Shown piece by piece: positions 1 to 8,316 of a stretch of DNA of 64,000 nucleotides (positions are counted from its first letter, which is position 1; every line of letters begins with the position of its first letter). Under the pieces are notes generated by a model, which saw only the letters and a list, made by a program, of their open reading frames with translations, had not been told where the DNA came from and made no database searches. Source of the stretch: Enterococcus ratti. GTDB lineage: Bacteria > Bacillota > Bacilli > Lactobacillales > Enterococcaceae. The position numbers were made by a program, and so were the translations under genes. Location of the stretch: contig NZ_JXLB01000004.1 in assembly GCF_001886195.1 (NCBI RefSeq), forward strand, positions 1-64,000. The letters run 5' to 3'.

Positions 1-462
1 ACGTTGACTGATGAAGCAGGAAATGAAGGAACGTTACAAGGAACACTTACTATCTTTTCTAGGAGTCAATATATTGATGTTACTGTTCCTGTAAAGACTG
101 AATTTGCACAAAATAAAAGTAGCGATGGAATTGTTTCTCCTATCTACAAAATTCAAAATCATTCAGAACGTTCGATTTCAGTTTTTATTGATTCTGTAAC
201 AAATGGCGAACATACAGAAAGTTTGACTGATCTTACATTGGGAATGAAAAATACACAACAAGATCAGTCAATTTTATTAGTTTCACATGGGCAAACTCTA
301 TCAGAGTCAACTCCGTTAACTACTTTATCAAACGAAACTGGCATATATGAATTTTCGTTCTTTGGTTCAGCGGGAAATAATATTTCTCTGGAAGATTTAC
401 TAGTTCCCATTAAACCTACTTATATGATGAATTTACGCTTTGAAGTAAATAAAGAAGAATAA
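1..462 (+). CDS. C-terminal part of a probable secreted surface protein (5' end outside window)
   Basis: The reading frame is open from the first base, so the gene begins before the window; the TTG at base 4 is probably an internal codon. The visible ~153 residues are rich in Thr, Ser and Asn and contain a beta-rich segment of the type VTVPVKTEFAQNKSS followed by SPIYKIQNHS. I associate this pattern with repeat or terminal domains of enterococcal cell-surface proteins. No LPXTG motif, WxL motif or membrane anchor is visible, and the protein ends in a charged tail (NKEE). A strong hairpin terminator follows the stop codon, so this is the last gene of its unit. The function is unknown and the family assignment is only an impression. 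Confidence 0.5.
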   Translation, partial: TLTDEAGNEGTLQGTLTIFSRSQYIDVTVPVKTEFAQNKSSDGIVSPIYKIQNHSERSISVFIDSVTNGEHTESLTDLTLGMKNTQQDQSILLVSHGQTLSESTPLTTLSNETGIYEFSFFGSAGNNISLEDLLVPIKPTYMMNLRFEVNKEE

Positions 463-470
463 ACAAAAAT

Positions 471-505
471 AAAAAGTTATACCAACTATTGGTATAACTT
501 TTTAT
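471..505 (+). terminator. Rho-independent terminator
   Basis: A perfect 15-bp inverted repeat (AAAAAGTTATACCAA with a three-base loop) is followed by a T-run, 9 bases after the stop of the preceding gene. The A-run before it means it could also work on the minus strand for murE, which converges from the right. Confidence 0.85.
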
Positions 506-669
506 TTTGAATTCATTAATTTAAAGCGACAAGACGTTGCTCACGAATTGAAATAATTTGAGAAATGCTAGATTTTGATAAGAGCTTTTTCGATAAACGA
601 CTAAAAATAAATGTACTTTTTTAACTGTTTCCTTGAATTTCGACTTATGGTGTTTATTGTGCGTTGAAA

Positions 670-2181
670 TTAGGTGCGCTCTTCTTCTATTAACCGTTTA
701 ACGACTGTATAGTCTCCTTCATAAGGAACATCTACGCCATTGATTTTTTGATAAGGATCTACTCCTTTTCCTGCGACGACAACTGAATCTTCAGGTCTGC
801 TTTTAGCCAGCGCTTTTTTTATAGCTTTAGGGCGATCCATTTCATAATGAACTTCTAAAGCGGGATTGGTGATTGCAGCTTTAATTTCTTCGGCAATTTT
901 TTGAGGATCTTCAAATGCTGGATCATCAGCAGTCAAGAAGACGATATCGCAAGTTTCAGATAGCACTTTTCCAAAGTCTTGCCGGCGAGAAACGGCTTTA
1001 TTTCCCGGACTTCCCAAAACGACAATGACACGGCCAGTTGGATGTTCTTTCTTAGCAAACGCCAATAAGGTTTTCAAACTTAGATAGTTATGCGCATAGT
1101 CAACGTAAACATGTGTACCATTTTTTTTGATCAATTGATCCATTCGTCCCGGCACGCGAGCCTCTTTTAAGCCCTGTTGTGCATCTTCCACGCTTGCGCC
1201 TGTTAATGCTGCGGCAATAATTGCACTTGCGGCATTTTCTTGATTGAAGTCGCCAGCCAGTTGAATGTCATAATCCGCTTCTATTGATAGTTGCCCATGA
1301 TGGTTAATTAAGCAAAAGCTGTGATTACCAGAAGACAGATTTTTTACTTCATAATCTGTTTCTAAAGAACGCCCATAGGTAATCGTTGGAATGTTGGCTA
1401 ATTGAGCTGTTTCTTGTAATAAATCAAAGTAATCACTCTCATGATTCAAAATTACTGTTTTAGAATTTAAAATCAATTGACGTTTACAATAGAAATAATC
1501 ATCAAATGTGGGGTGTTCAATGGGACTAATATGATCAGGAGAAATATTTAAGAAAATACCAACATCTAAAGTTAATCCATAGACTCGTTGTGTTTTGTAC
1601 GCTTGGGAGGAAACTTCCATAACTAAATGCGTCATTCCATTTTTTACTGCTTCTGCCATCATTTGATACAGGTCTAAAGATTCAGGTGTCGTCAAATGAG
1701 ATTTAAAATACGTTTTACCGTCTAATGTCGTATTCATGGTTGAAAGCAATGCTGTTTTGTTTTTTGTAGTGTACTCTAAAATCGCTTTAGTAAAATAGGC
1801 AGCGGTGGTTTTTCCTTTCGTTCCCGTGTAGCCAATGACTGATAATCGCTTTTGTGGGTAATGATAAAAAGCCATGGAAAGAACAGCCATCGCTTTACGA
1901 ATATCCGTCACGATAATTCCAGTGGCTGAATTTTCATAAGGCTCTTCGGCGACATAGTAGTTTAGCCCATTTAAAATTGCTTGTCTTAAATATTCTTCTT
2001 TGAAATTAAGCCCTTTACAAAAAAAGAGGGTCTCGGCATCTGTTTGTCGTGAATCATAACTTAGCTTATAAAAAACAAACTCTTCAGGGGCACTTAAATG
2101 CCAACCTTTAACGGAAACAAATTCTTTTAATAAATTTTCTTTGATTAATAAATTACGGATTTCTTTTAAAGAGAAGCTCAT
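670..2181 (-). CDS. murE: UDP-N-acetylmuramoyl-L-alanyl-D-glutamate--L-lysine ligase
   Basis: MurE adds the third stem-peptide residue to UDP-MurNAc-L-Ala-D-Glu in the cytoplasm during peptidoglycan synthesis. The 503-residue protein has the Mur ligase ATP loop (GYTGTKGKTT, residues 117-126), the lysine expected to be carbamylated (YCK, K233), and a VDYAHN motif near 359-364. Diaminopimelate-type enzymes carry DNPR in the substrate loop. Here the loop reads DDPA (419-422), which fits the L-lysine type of Gram-positive cocci. The ATG start is preceded by GTGAGGGA about seven bases upstream. It is a single gene, with a promoter just upstream (2221-2250). Length and motifs are complete, with no sign of damage. 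Confidence 0.93.
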   Translation of the reverse strand: MSFSLKEIRNLLIKENLLKEFVSVKGWHLSAPEEFVFYKLSYDSRQTDAETLFFCKGLNFKEEYLRQAILNGLNYYVAEEPYENSATGIIVTDIRKAMAVLSMAFYHYPQKRLSVIGYTGTKGKTTAAYFTKAILEYTTKNKTALLSTMNTTLDGKTYFKSHLTTPESLDLYQMMAEAVKNGMTHLVMEVSSQAYKTQRVYGLTLDVGIFLNISPDHISPIEHPTFDDYFYCKRQLILNSKTVILNHESDYFDLLQETAQLANIPTITYGRSLETDYEVKNLSSGNHSFCLINHHGQLSIEADYDIQLAGDFNQENAASAIIAAALTGASVEDAQQGLKEARVPGRMDQLIKKNGTHVYVDYAHNYLSLKTLLAFAKKEHPTGRVIVVLGSPGNKAVSRRQDFGKVLSETCDIVFLTADDPAFEDPQKIAEEIKAAITNPALEVHYEMDRPKAIKKALAKSRPEDSVVVAGKGVDPYQKINGVDVPYEGDYTVVKRLIEEERT

Positions 2182-2220
2182 TGACTAGTCCCTCACTTTG
2201 TTTTCATTTGATTCTTGCTT

Positions 2221-2250
2221 ATTATAGCATATTTGAAGAAGTTACTTGAA
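2221..2250 (-). promoter_or_regulatory. Promoter of murE
   Basis: On the minus strand TTCAAG and TATAAT are separated by 18 bases, about 40 bases upstream of the murE start codon. Confidence 0.55.
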
Positions 2251-2700
2251 GAAGAGGAGTCGAACCAAGTACATTTCACGAATGAAGAGATAAATTGAAA
2301 GAAATATTTAGTTTATAATTAGCCACAGACAAGTAGAACTTGTGAATAAATTCGATACTTGGCTATTCCTAAAAAAACTCTAGTAAATGATTTACATGCG
2401 CTTGTTATTAGGAATAAAAAGGTATCAGCCATCCCTCTTTTCAATTAAGTATAGGAGATTAAATACTTTCTTAAAGATAAAAACGAATTTATTTAAAATA
2501 CAAATAATAAATTTTGTGAAACAAGATGTGAGAGTATCAATGCTATAAAACTGATGTCTGTGTTCTTTGGAGAAGCAGCTTATGAAGGGCTTTAGAATAA
2601 GAAAAATTGGCAATGAATTTTTGTTTAGAATAAATCACTTTAGTAATTGTAGTACAATAGTCTAGTAAAAAAGTTAAAAACAATCATTATAAAAATTAAA
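2251..2700. other. Intergenic stretch without a recognised gene
   Basis: AT-rich DNA between the divergent murE and the toxin-like gene. Short open frames occur (for example on the minus strand at 2425-2613) but have no ribosome binding site or recognisable product. A possible -10 (TACAAT, about 2651) lies upstream of the right-hand gene. No RNA gene was recognised. Confidence 0.4.
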
Positions 2701-2711
2701 GGAGGTAGAAA

Positions 2712-3547
2712 ATGTTAGCAGGAGTAAAAAAACAGATTTTAATTTACGGGTTAAAATCATCAAGAGATAAGTTTATTCTTTCTTACTCAGAAGAAAAGTT
2801 AACATCAAATAATTATATTGACTGTTATAACAATGAAATAAAAAAGGCGATTGATTGTGCAGCTAAAAATTTGTCCACTGCAGAAAAATGGAAGGACTTT
2901 ACCAATAATTTATTAAACTATCTCTCTTCACCTGTAAGTAATTTTCCTCTTTGGAAAAATTACTTGCAGTGTTTACAAAAAAAGGAGAAAAATAGACTAG
3001 AAAATATCTATAGAGACGTACATATATTAAAGTCAGGAGAAAACTATTTTTTTGAAAAAAATGGCGAAGTTATTAAACCAATTTTGCATGCAAAAAGAGG
3101 TTGTAAAATCGGAATTGACGTAGCTAGATTAGACCCGAACGTTGAGTTGTTTTTTGTCTTAGATGAAATAAATATGAGAGACGTTGTACATAAAAATGAT
3201 TTTCATGGAAGAAGTATAACCAATCGAGAGTTAAGATACGTTTATCGCCATCGATTTTCCTTAGAAAATAAAATTACTTTTTTTTAAAAGGTGAAAAATG
3301 TGAAGCCCCCTGGAAATCTGATCCACAATTATGGGAGCAATACAAGCATTCAAGACAAAGCTTTATCTATAAATATAAAGATATACGTGAGCAAAAACAA
3401 GAAATTTTAGCCGAAGCAGAACGTTCAAACCTTAAGAATATGTTTATAGACTTAAAAGCTAAAGCTATCAGTGAATCAAGTAATAGAAATGAACAATTAC
3501 CGACCAGCCAATATAGCAACTCTGATAGAGAAAAATCATTTGTTTAG
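2712..3547 (+). pseudogene. Toxin-domain-like protein interrupted by a frameshift in a T8 tract
   Basis: An excellent ribosome binding site (AAAGGAGG) precedes the ATG at 2712. The first frame gives 191 residues and stops at 3285-3287, directly after a run of eight T. Adding one T restores a continuous frame to the stop at 3545-3547, giving about 278 residues. The joined text is coherent: KITFF continues as LKGEKCEAPWKSDPQLWEQY. The segment FFVLDEINMRDVVHKN plus SITNRELRYVYRHR resembles, from memory, a C-terminal module of some polymorphic (Rhs-like or secreted) toxins with the pattern LDG-ITxxELRxxYR. That resemblance is not verified and I assign no activity. No immunity gene is obvious next door. 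It is either a phase-variable gene, a pseudogene or a sequencing error. Confidence 0.6.
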
Positions 3548-3647
3548 CAGACTGAATTTACAGAAAAATCATACAAAAAAGATTGCCAGTTTTTTATTTT
3601 GCAATTAAAATGTTAGTAATGTTTTGTAGAAAGTTGGAATCTGATCG

Positions 3648-5294
3648 ATGAATAATCAACGAAAACGAACAACAGAAAATTTAACACCACAAGAAAAAAT
3701 GGCAAGAGGTTCTGCTTGGATGACGGCTAGTAACATTTTCTCACGTTTACTTGGTGCTGTTTATATTATTCCTTGGTATGCTTGGATGGATGAACACGCC
3801 AAAGCTGCGAATGGATTATTTAATATGGGTTATAACATTTACGCATTGTTTCTCTTAATTTCAACAGCTGGGATTCCGGCGGCTATTGCGAAGCAGACAG
3901 CGCGTTATAATTCACTGAATGAATATGGGGTCTCTCGGCGTTTATTTATTCGTGCCTTACAAATGATGGGAGTATTGGGAATCTTGTTTGCTGTATTGAT
4001 GTATGTCGCTTCTCCTTGGCTGGCTCATGCTTCTGGGGGCGGAGAAGAATTGATTCCAACGATGCGTTCACTAAGCATCGCCGTGTTGGTTTTTCCTTGT
4101 ATGAGTGTGATACGCGGCTATTTTCAAGGGAATCAGGAAATGATGCCGTATGCCCTTTCTCAAATTGCCGAGCAAGTTGCCCGGATTTTTTATATGTTGC
4201 TTGCCACGTTTATTATTATGAAAGTCATAAAAGGTGATTATGTCACAGCTGTCACGCAATCTACTTTTGCAGCATTTGTCGGCATGCTGGCCAGTATTTT
4301 AATCCTTTTGTACTTTTTAAAAAAACAACAAATGTATACAGCGATACGTATAAAGTATAGTCACAATCAAGTAAATGTCGCAACAAAAGAATTGCTATTG
4401 GATACGATCAAAGAAGCTATTCCATTTATTATTGTTGGTTCAGGTGTAACGATTTTTAAACTTGTCGATCAGTTTACATTCATTAAAATCATGTCAGCGA
4501 CGACTGAATACTCAAAAGATCAATTATTAGACCTATTTTCGATTTTTAGTGCGAATCCAGATAAATTGACGATGGTAGTAATTGCTCTTGCAACATCAAT
4601 CGCCTCAACAGGGTTACCTTTGATCACAGAAGCAGTCACGCTAAAAGACCATCGTGGTTTGGCCAAACTAACGAGTGGAAATTTACAACTTTTTTCATTT
4701 TTTATGTTTCCTGCAACTTTTGGTGTGATACTGCTCGCTTATCCATTGAATACACTGTTTTATGCTCCAGATAAATTGGGCAGTCATGTGTTAATTCAGG
4801 CAAGTTTTGTCGGACTTTTCTTAGGATTGTACATGTTGGTTTCAAACATGCTTCAGGGAATGTTTGAAAATGCAGCTGCCATACGTTATTTAGCGATTGG
4901 TTTTGTGGTGAAGCTGTTTTTGCAATATCCAGCGATACGTTTGTTTGAAGTATATGGTCCGTTATTTGCTACCTTGATAGGCTTTGTTGTTTCTTGTGTA
5001 TTGATTTTGAAAAAAATACGTAAAGTTGCACGTTTCAAGCCGAGTTTTGTTTGGCGTAGAACTCTTTTGATTTTTATCTTAACGCTTATTATGTTAGGAA
5101 CGTCTTGGATCACGAAGTCAATTTTTGGTATTTTTTTAAATCAAGACAGTAAATTTCAATCCCTATTATTAATTGTACTCGTTGCAGGTGTAGGTAGTGT
5201 AGTATATGTGTATTTAGCATTGAAAATACGTTTAGCCGAACGACTTTTAGGACCCAGCATGATACGCCTTCGTCATCGTTTAAGGATCAAGTAA
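3648..5294 (+). CDS. MurJ-like lipid II flippase / polysaccharide transporter
   Basis: This 548-residue integral membrane protein belongs to the MOP exporter superfamily (MviN/MurJ, YtgP branch of Firmicutes) that moves undecaprenyl-linked precursors across the membrane. The N-terminus carries the family's ARGSAWMTASNIFSRLLGA segment, followed by about fourteen hydrophobic helices. The motif PCMSVIRGYFQGNQEMMP (near residues 145-162) is characteristic of the group. The C-terminus is cytoplasmic and basic. The ribosome binding site is weak (GTTGGAA) and I keep the ATG at 3648 because the conserved region begins soon after it. Neighbouring murE and rsuA are on separate units; the association with cell-wall synthesis supports the role. 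It could instead flip another polymer precursor. Confidence 0.82.
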   Translation: MNNQRKRTTENLTPQEKMARGSAWMTASNIFSRLLGAVYIIPWYAWMDEHAKAANGLFNMGYNIYALFLLISTAGIPAAIAKQTARYNSLNEYGVSRRLFIRALQMMGVLGILFAVLMYVASPWLAHASGGGEELIPTMRSLSIAVLVFPCMSVIRGYFQGNQEMMPYALSQIAEQVARIFYMLLATFIIMKVIKGDYVTAVTQSTFAAFVGMLASILILLYFLKKQQMYTAIRIKYSHNQVNVATKELLLDTIKEAIPFIIVGSGVTIFKLVDQFTFIKIMSATTEYSKDQLLDLFSIFSANPDKLTMVVIALATSIASTGLPLITEAVTLKDHRGLAKLTSGNLQLFSFFMFPATFGVILLAYPLNTLFYAPDKLGSHVLIQASFVGLFLGLYMLVSNMLQGMFENAAAIRYLAIGFVVKLFLQYPAIRLFEVYGPLFATLIGFVVSCVLILKKIRKVARFKPSFVWRRTLLIFILTLIMLGTSWITKSIFGIFLNQDSKFQSLLLIVLVAGVGSVVYVYLALKIRLAERLLGPSMIRLRHRLRIK

Positions 5295-5303
5295 AAAATA
5301 ATA

Positions 5304-5350
5304 AAAAGAAGTTAGGAATAATGATTATTTTGCCTTAACTTCTTTTTTTC
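5304..5350 (+). terminator. Terminator between the flippase gene and rsuA
   Basis: AGAAGTTAGG pairs with CCTTAACTTCT across a 16-base loop (one bulged base), followed by seven T. It lies 10-50 bases after the flippase stop and just before the rsuA ribosome binding site. Confidence 0.7.
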
Positions 5351-5370
5351 AATTAAAAGGGAGTCTAAAG

Positions 5371-6096
5371 ATGCGATTAGATAAATTTTTAGCCGATGTT
5401 GGAATAGGAAGCCGTAAAGAAGTGAAAAAACTTATCAAAAGCGGCAAAATTAAAGTAAATAATCAATCAATTAAAAGTGATAAATTTCAAGTAAGAGAAT
5501 GGACGGATGAAGTGATATATGAGAACGAACGTTTAGTTTATCAAAAAGATTTTTATTATGTTCTTAATAAACCGGCTGGTGTAGTTTCTGCAACACAAGA
5601 CAATCATCAACAAACGGTTCTTGATTTATTCGATGAGAAAGTTTTCCGAAGAGATCTTTTTCCAGTAGGACGTTTAGACAAAGATACAGAAGGTCTGCTA
5701 GTAATAACGAATGATGGAAAATTAGCGCATCAGTTATTATCTCCTAAAAATCATGTAGAAAAAGAATACTTCGCCAAAGTCAAAGGAATCATGACGCAAG
5801 AAGACGTTTTAGCTTTTAGTAAAGGAATAATGATTGACGGAGAGGAAAAAACACGACCCGCGCAGCTATTGGTAGAGTCCGTTGATCTTGTAAATGATGT
5901 TTCCATCGTTCGTTTGATCTTGCACGAAGGTAAATTTCACCAAGTCAAGCGGATGGTAAAAGCAGTGGGAAAAGAAGTGAGTTATCTTAAGAGAGTTCGG
6001 ATGGGGAACTTTTTACTTCCGAAAGATTTAACACTTGGAAGTTATCGTCAGATGACTGAAAAGGAAGTGCTACAACTTAAAAGTCCTCACATGTAG
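5371..6096 (+). CDS. rsuA: 16S rRNA pseudouridine synthase (RsuA family)
   Basis: The 241-residue protein has an N-terminal S4 RNA-binding domain (MRLDKFLADVGIGSRKEVKK) and an RsuA/RluB/E/F catalytic domain. The signature GRLDKDTEGLL lies at residues 100-110, placing the catalytic aspartate at 103. Members isomerise one uridine in helix 18 of 16S rRNA during 30S assembly. The ATG follows AAAAGGGAG. The length is normal, and the C-terminal HEGKFHQVKRM segment, also conserved, is present. The closest alternative is another small-subunit member of the RsuA/RluE group; the family assignment is firm, the exact target uridine is inferred. Confidence 0.88.
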   Translation: MRLDKFLADVGIGSRKEVKKLIKSGKIKVNNQSIKSDKFQVREWTDEVIYENERLVYQKDFYYVLNKPAGVVSATQDNHQQTVLDLFDEKVFRRDLFPVGRLDKDTEGLLVITNDGKLAHQLLSPKNHVEKEYFAKVKGIMTQEDVLAFSKGIMIDGEEKTRPAQLLVESVDLVNDVSIVRLILHEGKFHQVKRMVKAVGKEVSYLKRVRMGNFLLPKDLTLGSYRQMTEKEVLQLKSPHM

Positions 6097-6150
6097 CTTT
6101 AATAATTGCTGCAATTACCAAAAGACTGGAAGGATTCAGCTACACAAGAT

Positions 6151-6205
6151 AAGTCGCAATTCACAAAAATGGTTCACCCCATTTTTGTGAATTGCGACTT
6201 ATTTT
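6151..6205 (+). terminator. Strong terminator after rsuA (22-bp perfect stem)
   Basis: Arms 6151-6172 and 6179-6200 are perfectly complementary over 22 bp with a six-base loop (TTCACC), followed by ATTTTTG. An open frame that crosses this hairpin (6106-6372) is not a gene. Confidence 0.85.
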
Positions 6206-6347
6206 TGAAAAGATTGTTGTTTGTGTTGTGCTTTTATTTAATAAAAGCCGTTTTACTTTTGTCTTTCGGTTCTTGTTTTAGCTATTTTTTTAATATTCCT
6301 ATATTTTGTTTCAAATTCCCTATAATTTGTTTATTTATTCTTTCATT

Positions 6348-6362
6348 TGTAAGCGCTATAAT
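6348..6362 (+). promoter_or_regulatory. cre site overlapping the -10 of the sugar ABC operon
   Basis: TGTAAGCGCTATAA matches the CcpA-binding consensus TGWAARCGYTWNCW at 13 of 14 positions and overlaps a TATAAT (6357-6362). No good -35 is visible at the usual distance, so activation by the downstream response regulator is plausible. Placement over the -10 predicts catabolite repression. Confidence 0.7.
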
Positions 6363-6394
6363 CTTTTTGTGAATGACACGAAAGGAGTTTTGTG

Positions 6395-7342
6395 ATGAAA
6401 AAAAGAAAGGGGCTAAATCATTTTTTTTATAATTTATGGCGATACAAAGCCTTAGTACTCATGGCAATACCGGGCATGCTTTGGATGATTTTTTTCTTTT
6501 ATATCCCCGTATTAGCAAATGTCGTAGCATTTAAAAACTTCCATATTTCCGCCGATGGTTTTTTAGCTAGCTTAAAAGAAAGTCCTTGGGTCGGCTGGGA
6601 AAATTTTAAATTCTTATTTTCTTCCGATCAAGCATTCTTGATTACTAAAAACACCGTTTTATACAACCTCACTTTTATTCTTTTAAATTTATTGATTTCG
6701 GTAATATTTGCTATTCTTATGAGTGAATTGAGAAACAAGCGACTAGTAAAAGTTTATCAAACCATGTCTTTACTGCCTTATTTTTTATCATGGGTAATCA
6801 TCAGTTATTTTGTTTATGCTTTTTTAAGCCCAGATAAAGGAATATTCAATCAATGGATTACAGATCATGGCGGTGAAGCAATCAACTGGTATAACGAACC
6901 GAAGTATTGGCCGTTTATTTTGGTTTTCATCGGTACATGGAAAGGAATCGGTTACAACAGCATCATTTATTTTGCTTCGGTTATGGGGATTGATCCAACC
7001 TATTATGAAGCAGCGATGGTGGATGGGGCCAGCAAATGGCAGCAGATCAAACACGTCACGATCCCACAATTAGTTCCGTTAATGACAATTCTCACGATTT
7101 TAGCTGTAGGAAATATTTTCCGAGCAGATTTTGGATTATTTTATAATATTCCTAGAAATTCAGGAGCACTTTATGACGTAACCCAAGTATTAGATACTTA
7201 CATTTATAATGGTTTGGCTTCTACAGGGGATTTCGGAATGACGGCTGCCGCTGGCTTATATCAATCAGTGGTAGGATTTGTTTTATTAATGATTACAAAT
7301 ACAATTGCGCGTCGTTTTGACAGTGAATCTGCATTATTTTAA
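6395..7342 (+). CDS. Sugar ABC transporter permease, LplB type
   Basis: An inner-membrane permease of the carbohydrate uptake class 1 family with six predicted helices. The C-terminal EAA loop reads YYEAAMVDGASKWQQIKHVTIPQL, the contact site for the ATPase. The N-terminus (LWRYKALVLMAIPGMLWMIFFFYIPV) is typical of LplB/YtcP-type permeases. I choose the ATG at 6395, seven bases after AAAGGAG, over the GTG three bases upstream. It heads a three-gene operon with a second permease and a binding lipoprotein. No ATPase gene is present, so a shared MsmX-like ATPase encoded elsewhere is expected. The substrate is unknown; this family takes up oligosaccharides or substituted sugars. Confidence 0.88.
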   Translation: MKKRKGLNHFFYNLWRYKALVLMAIPGMLWMIFFFYIPVLANVVAFKNFHISADGFLASLKESPWVGWENFKFLFSSDQAFLITKNTVLYNLTFILLNLLISVIFAILMSELRNKRLVKVYQTMSLLPYFLSWVIISYFVYAFLSPDKGIFNQWITDHGGEAINWYNEPKYWPFILVFIGTWKGIGYNSIIYFASVMGIDPTYYEAAMVDGASKWQQIKHVTIPQLVPLMTILTILAVGNIFRADFGLFYNIPRNSGALYDVTQVLDTYIYNGLASTGDFGMTAAAGLYQSVVGFVLLMITNTIARRFDSESALF

Positions 7343-7356
7343 GGAGGAAAAAGAAA

Positions 7357-8277
7357 ATGAAGAAAAAGAAAGTCGAACGAGTTCAAGTTCGTTCATTTAA
7401 TAAAACCGTCAATTTTTTCTCCAATATTTTGATTGCATTATTCGCTTTTTCTTGCATCCTGCCGTTTTTATTTGTCATAGCGATTTCTGTTACAGAAGAA
7501 TCAGCTTTGTCAGTACACGGATATAGTTTTTGGCCTGAAAAATTCAGCACATTTGGCTATACATATCTTTTTGGACAAATGCAAGATAAGATTTTTCAAG
7601 CATTGTTTGTAACGATTCTTGTTACAATTTTAGGAACGTTAATCAACAGCACAGCGACTTCTTTATACGCTTATGCGATTTCACGCTCTAATTTTCCATT
7701 CCGGCGCTTTTTTACAATTTTTTGTTTGATTACAATGCTGTTTTCACCGGGAATGGTTGCCAATTATTTAGTAATGACGAATCTTTTGCAGTTAAAAGAT
7801 ACAATTTGGGCTTTAATTTTACCTATGGCCGTTAGCCCATTTAATATTATTGTCATGCGTACATTTTTTAAACGCTCCGTATCAGATTCTATCATTGAAT
7901 CGGCAAGAATTGATGGGGCAAGTGAACTGCGCATCTTCATCCAAATCGTTTTGCCTTTAGCTGTACCGGGGATTGCAACAATTAGTTTATTTGCTGCTTT
8001 AGGCTACTGGAATGATTGGTTCAACGCTTTATTATACATCCAAGATGATCAATTAGTTCCTTTACAATATTTATTGATGAAGATCCAAAGCAATATCCAA
8101 TATTTGACACAAAATTCAGGAGCCGGCAGTCAATTGGCCGGTGGACTTGCCGCCGTTCCGGGAGAGTCCGCTCGAATGGCTATTGTTGTGATTTCAACTT
8201 TGCCGATTGCCGTTAGTTATCCATTTTTTCAAAAACATTTTGTTAAAGGATTAACGATCGGCGGAGTCAAAGAATAA
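7357..8277 (+). CDS. Sugar ABC transporter permease, LplC/YtcP type
   Basis: The second permease (306 residues) of the importer. It has six hydrophobic helices and the EAA loop IIESARIDGASELRIFIQIVLPL. The ending (KHFVKGLTIGGVKE) is the conserved tail of LplC-type permeases. AAGGAGG precedes the start, and the gene lies 14 bases after the first permease, so the two are co-transcribed and form the heterodimeric channel. It is intact and of usual length. The partner ATPase is not in the window. Confidence 0.9.
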   Translation: MKKKKVERVQVRSFNKTVNFFSNILIALFAFSCILPFLFVIAISVTEESALSVHGYSFWPEKFSTFGYTYLFGQMQDKIFQALFVTILVTILGTLINSTATSLYAYAISRSNFPFRRFFTIFCLITMLFSPGMVANYLVMTNLLQLKDTIWALILPMAVSPFNIIVMRTFFKRSVSDSIIESARIDGASELRIFIQIVLPLAVPGIATISLFAALGYWNDWFNALLYIQDDQLVPLQYLLMKIQSNIQYLTQNSGAGSQLAGGLAAVPGESARMAIVVISTLPIAVSYPFFQKHFVKGLTIGGVKE

Positions 8278-8316
8278 ATAGAAAGTCAAACAAAAAATAA
8301 TTTAGGAGGAAGAAAA

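Noticed and set aside
2256-2268. GGTTCGACTCC on the minus strand, like a tRNA T-arm
   Set aside because: No matching acceptor, D or anticodon stems around it, and no CCA-proximal pairing; chance match inside the murE upstream region.
2425-2613. 62-codon minus-strand frame upstream of the toxin-like gene
   Set aside because: No ribosome binding site and no recognisable text; complement of AT-rich intergenic DNA.
6106-6372. 88-codon open frame after rsuA
   Set aside because: It runs through a 22-bp perfect terminator hairpin and the next promoter, has no ribosome binding site, and reads as low-complexity hydrophobic text.
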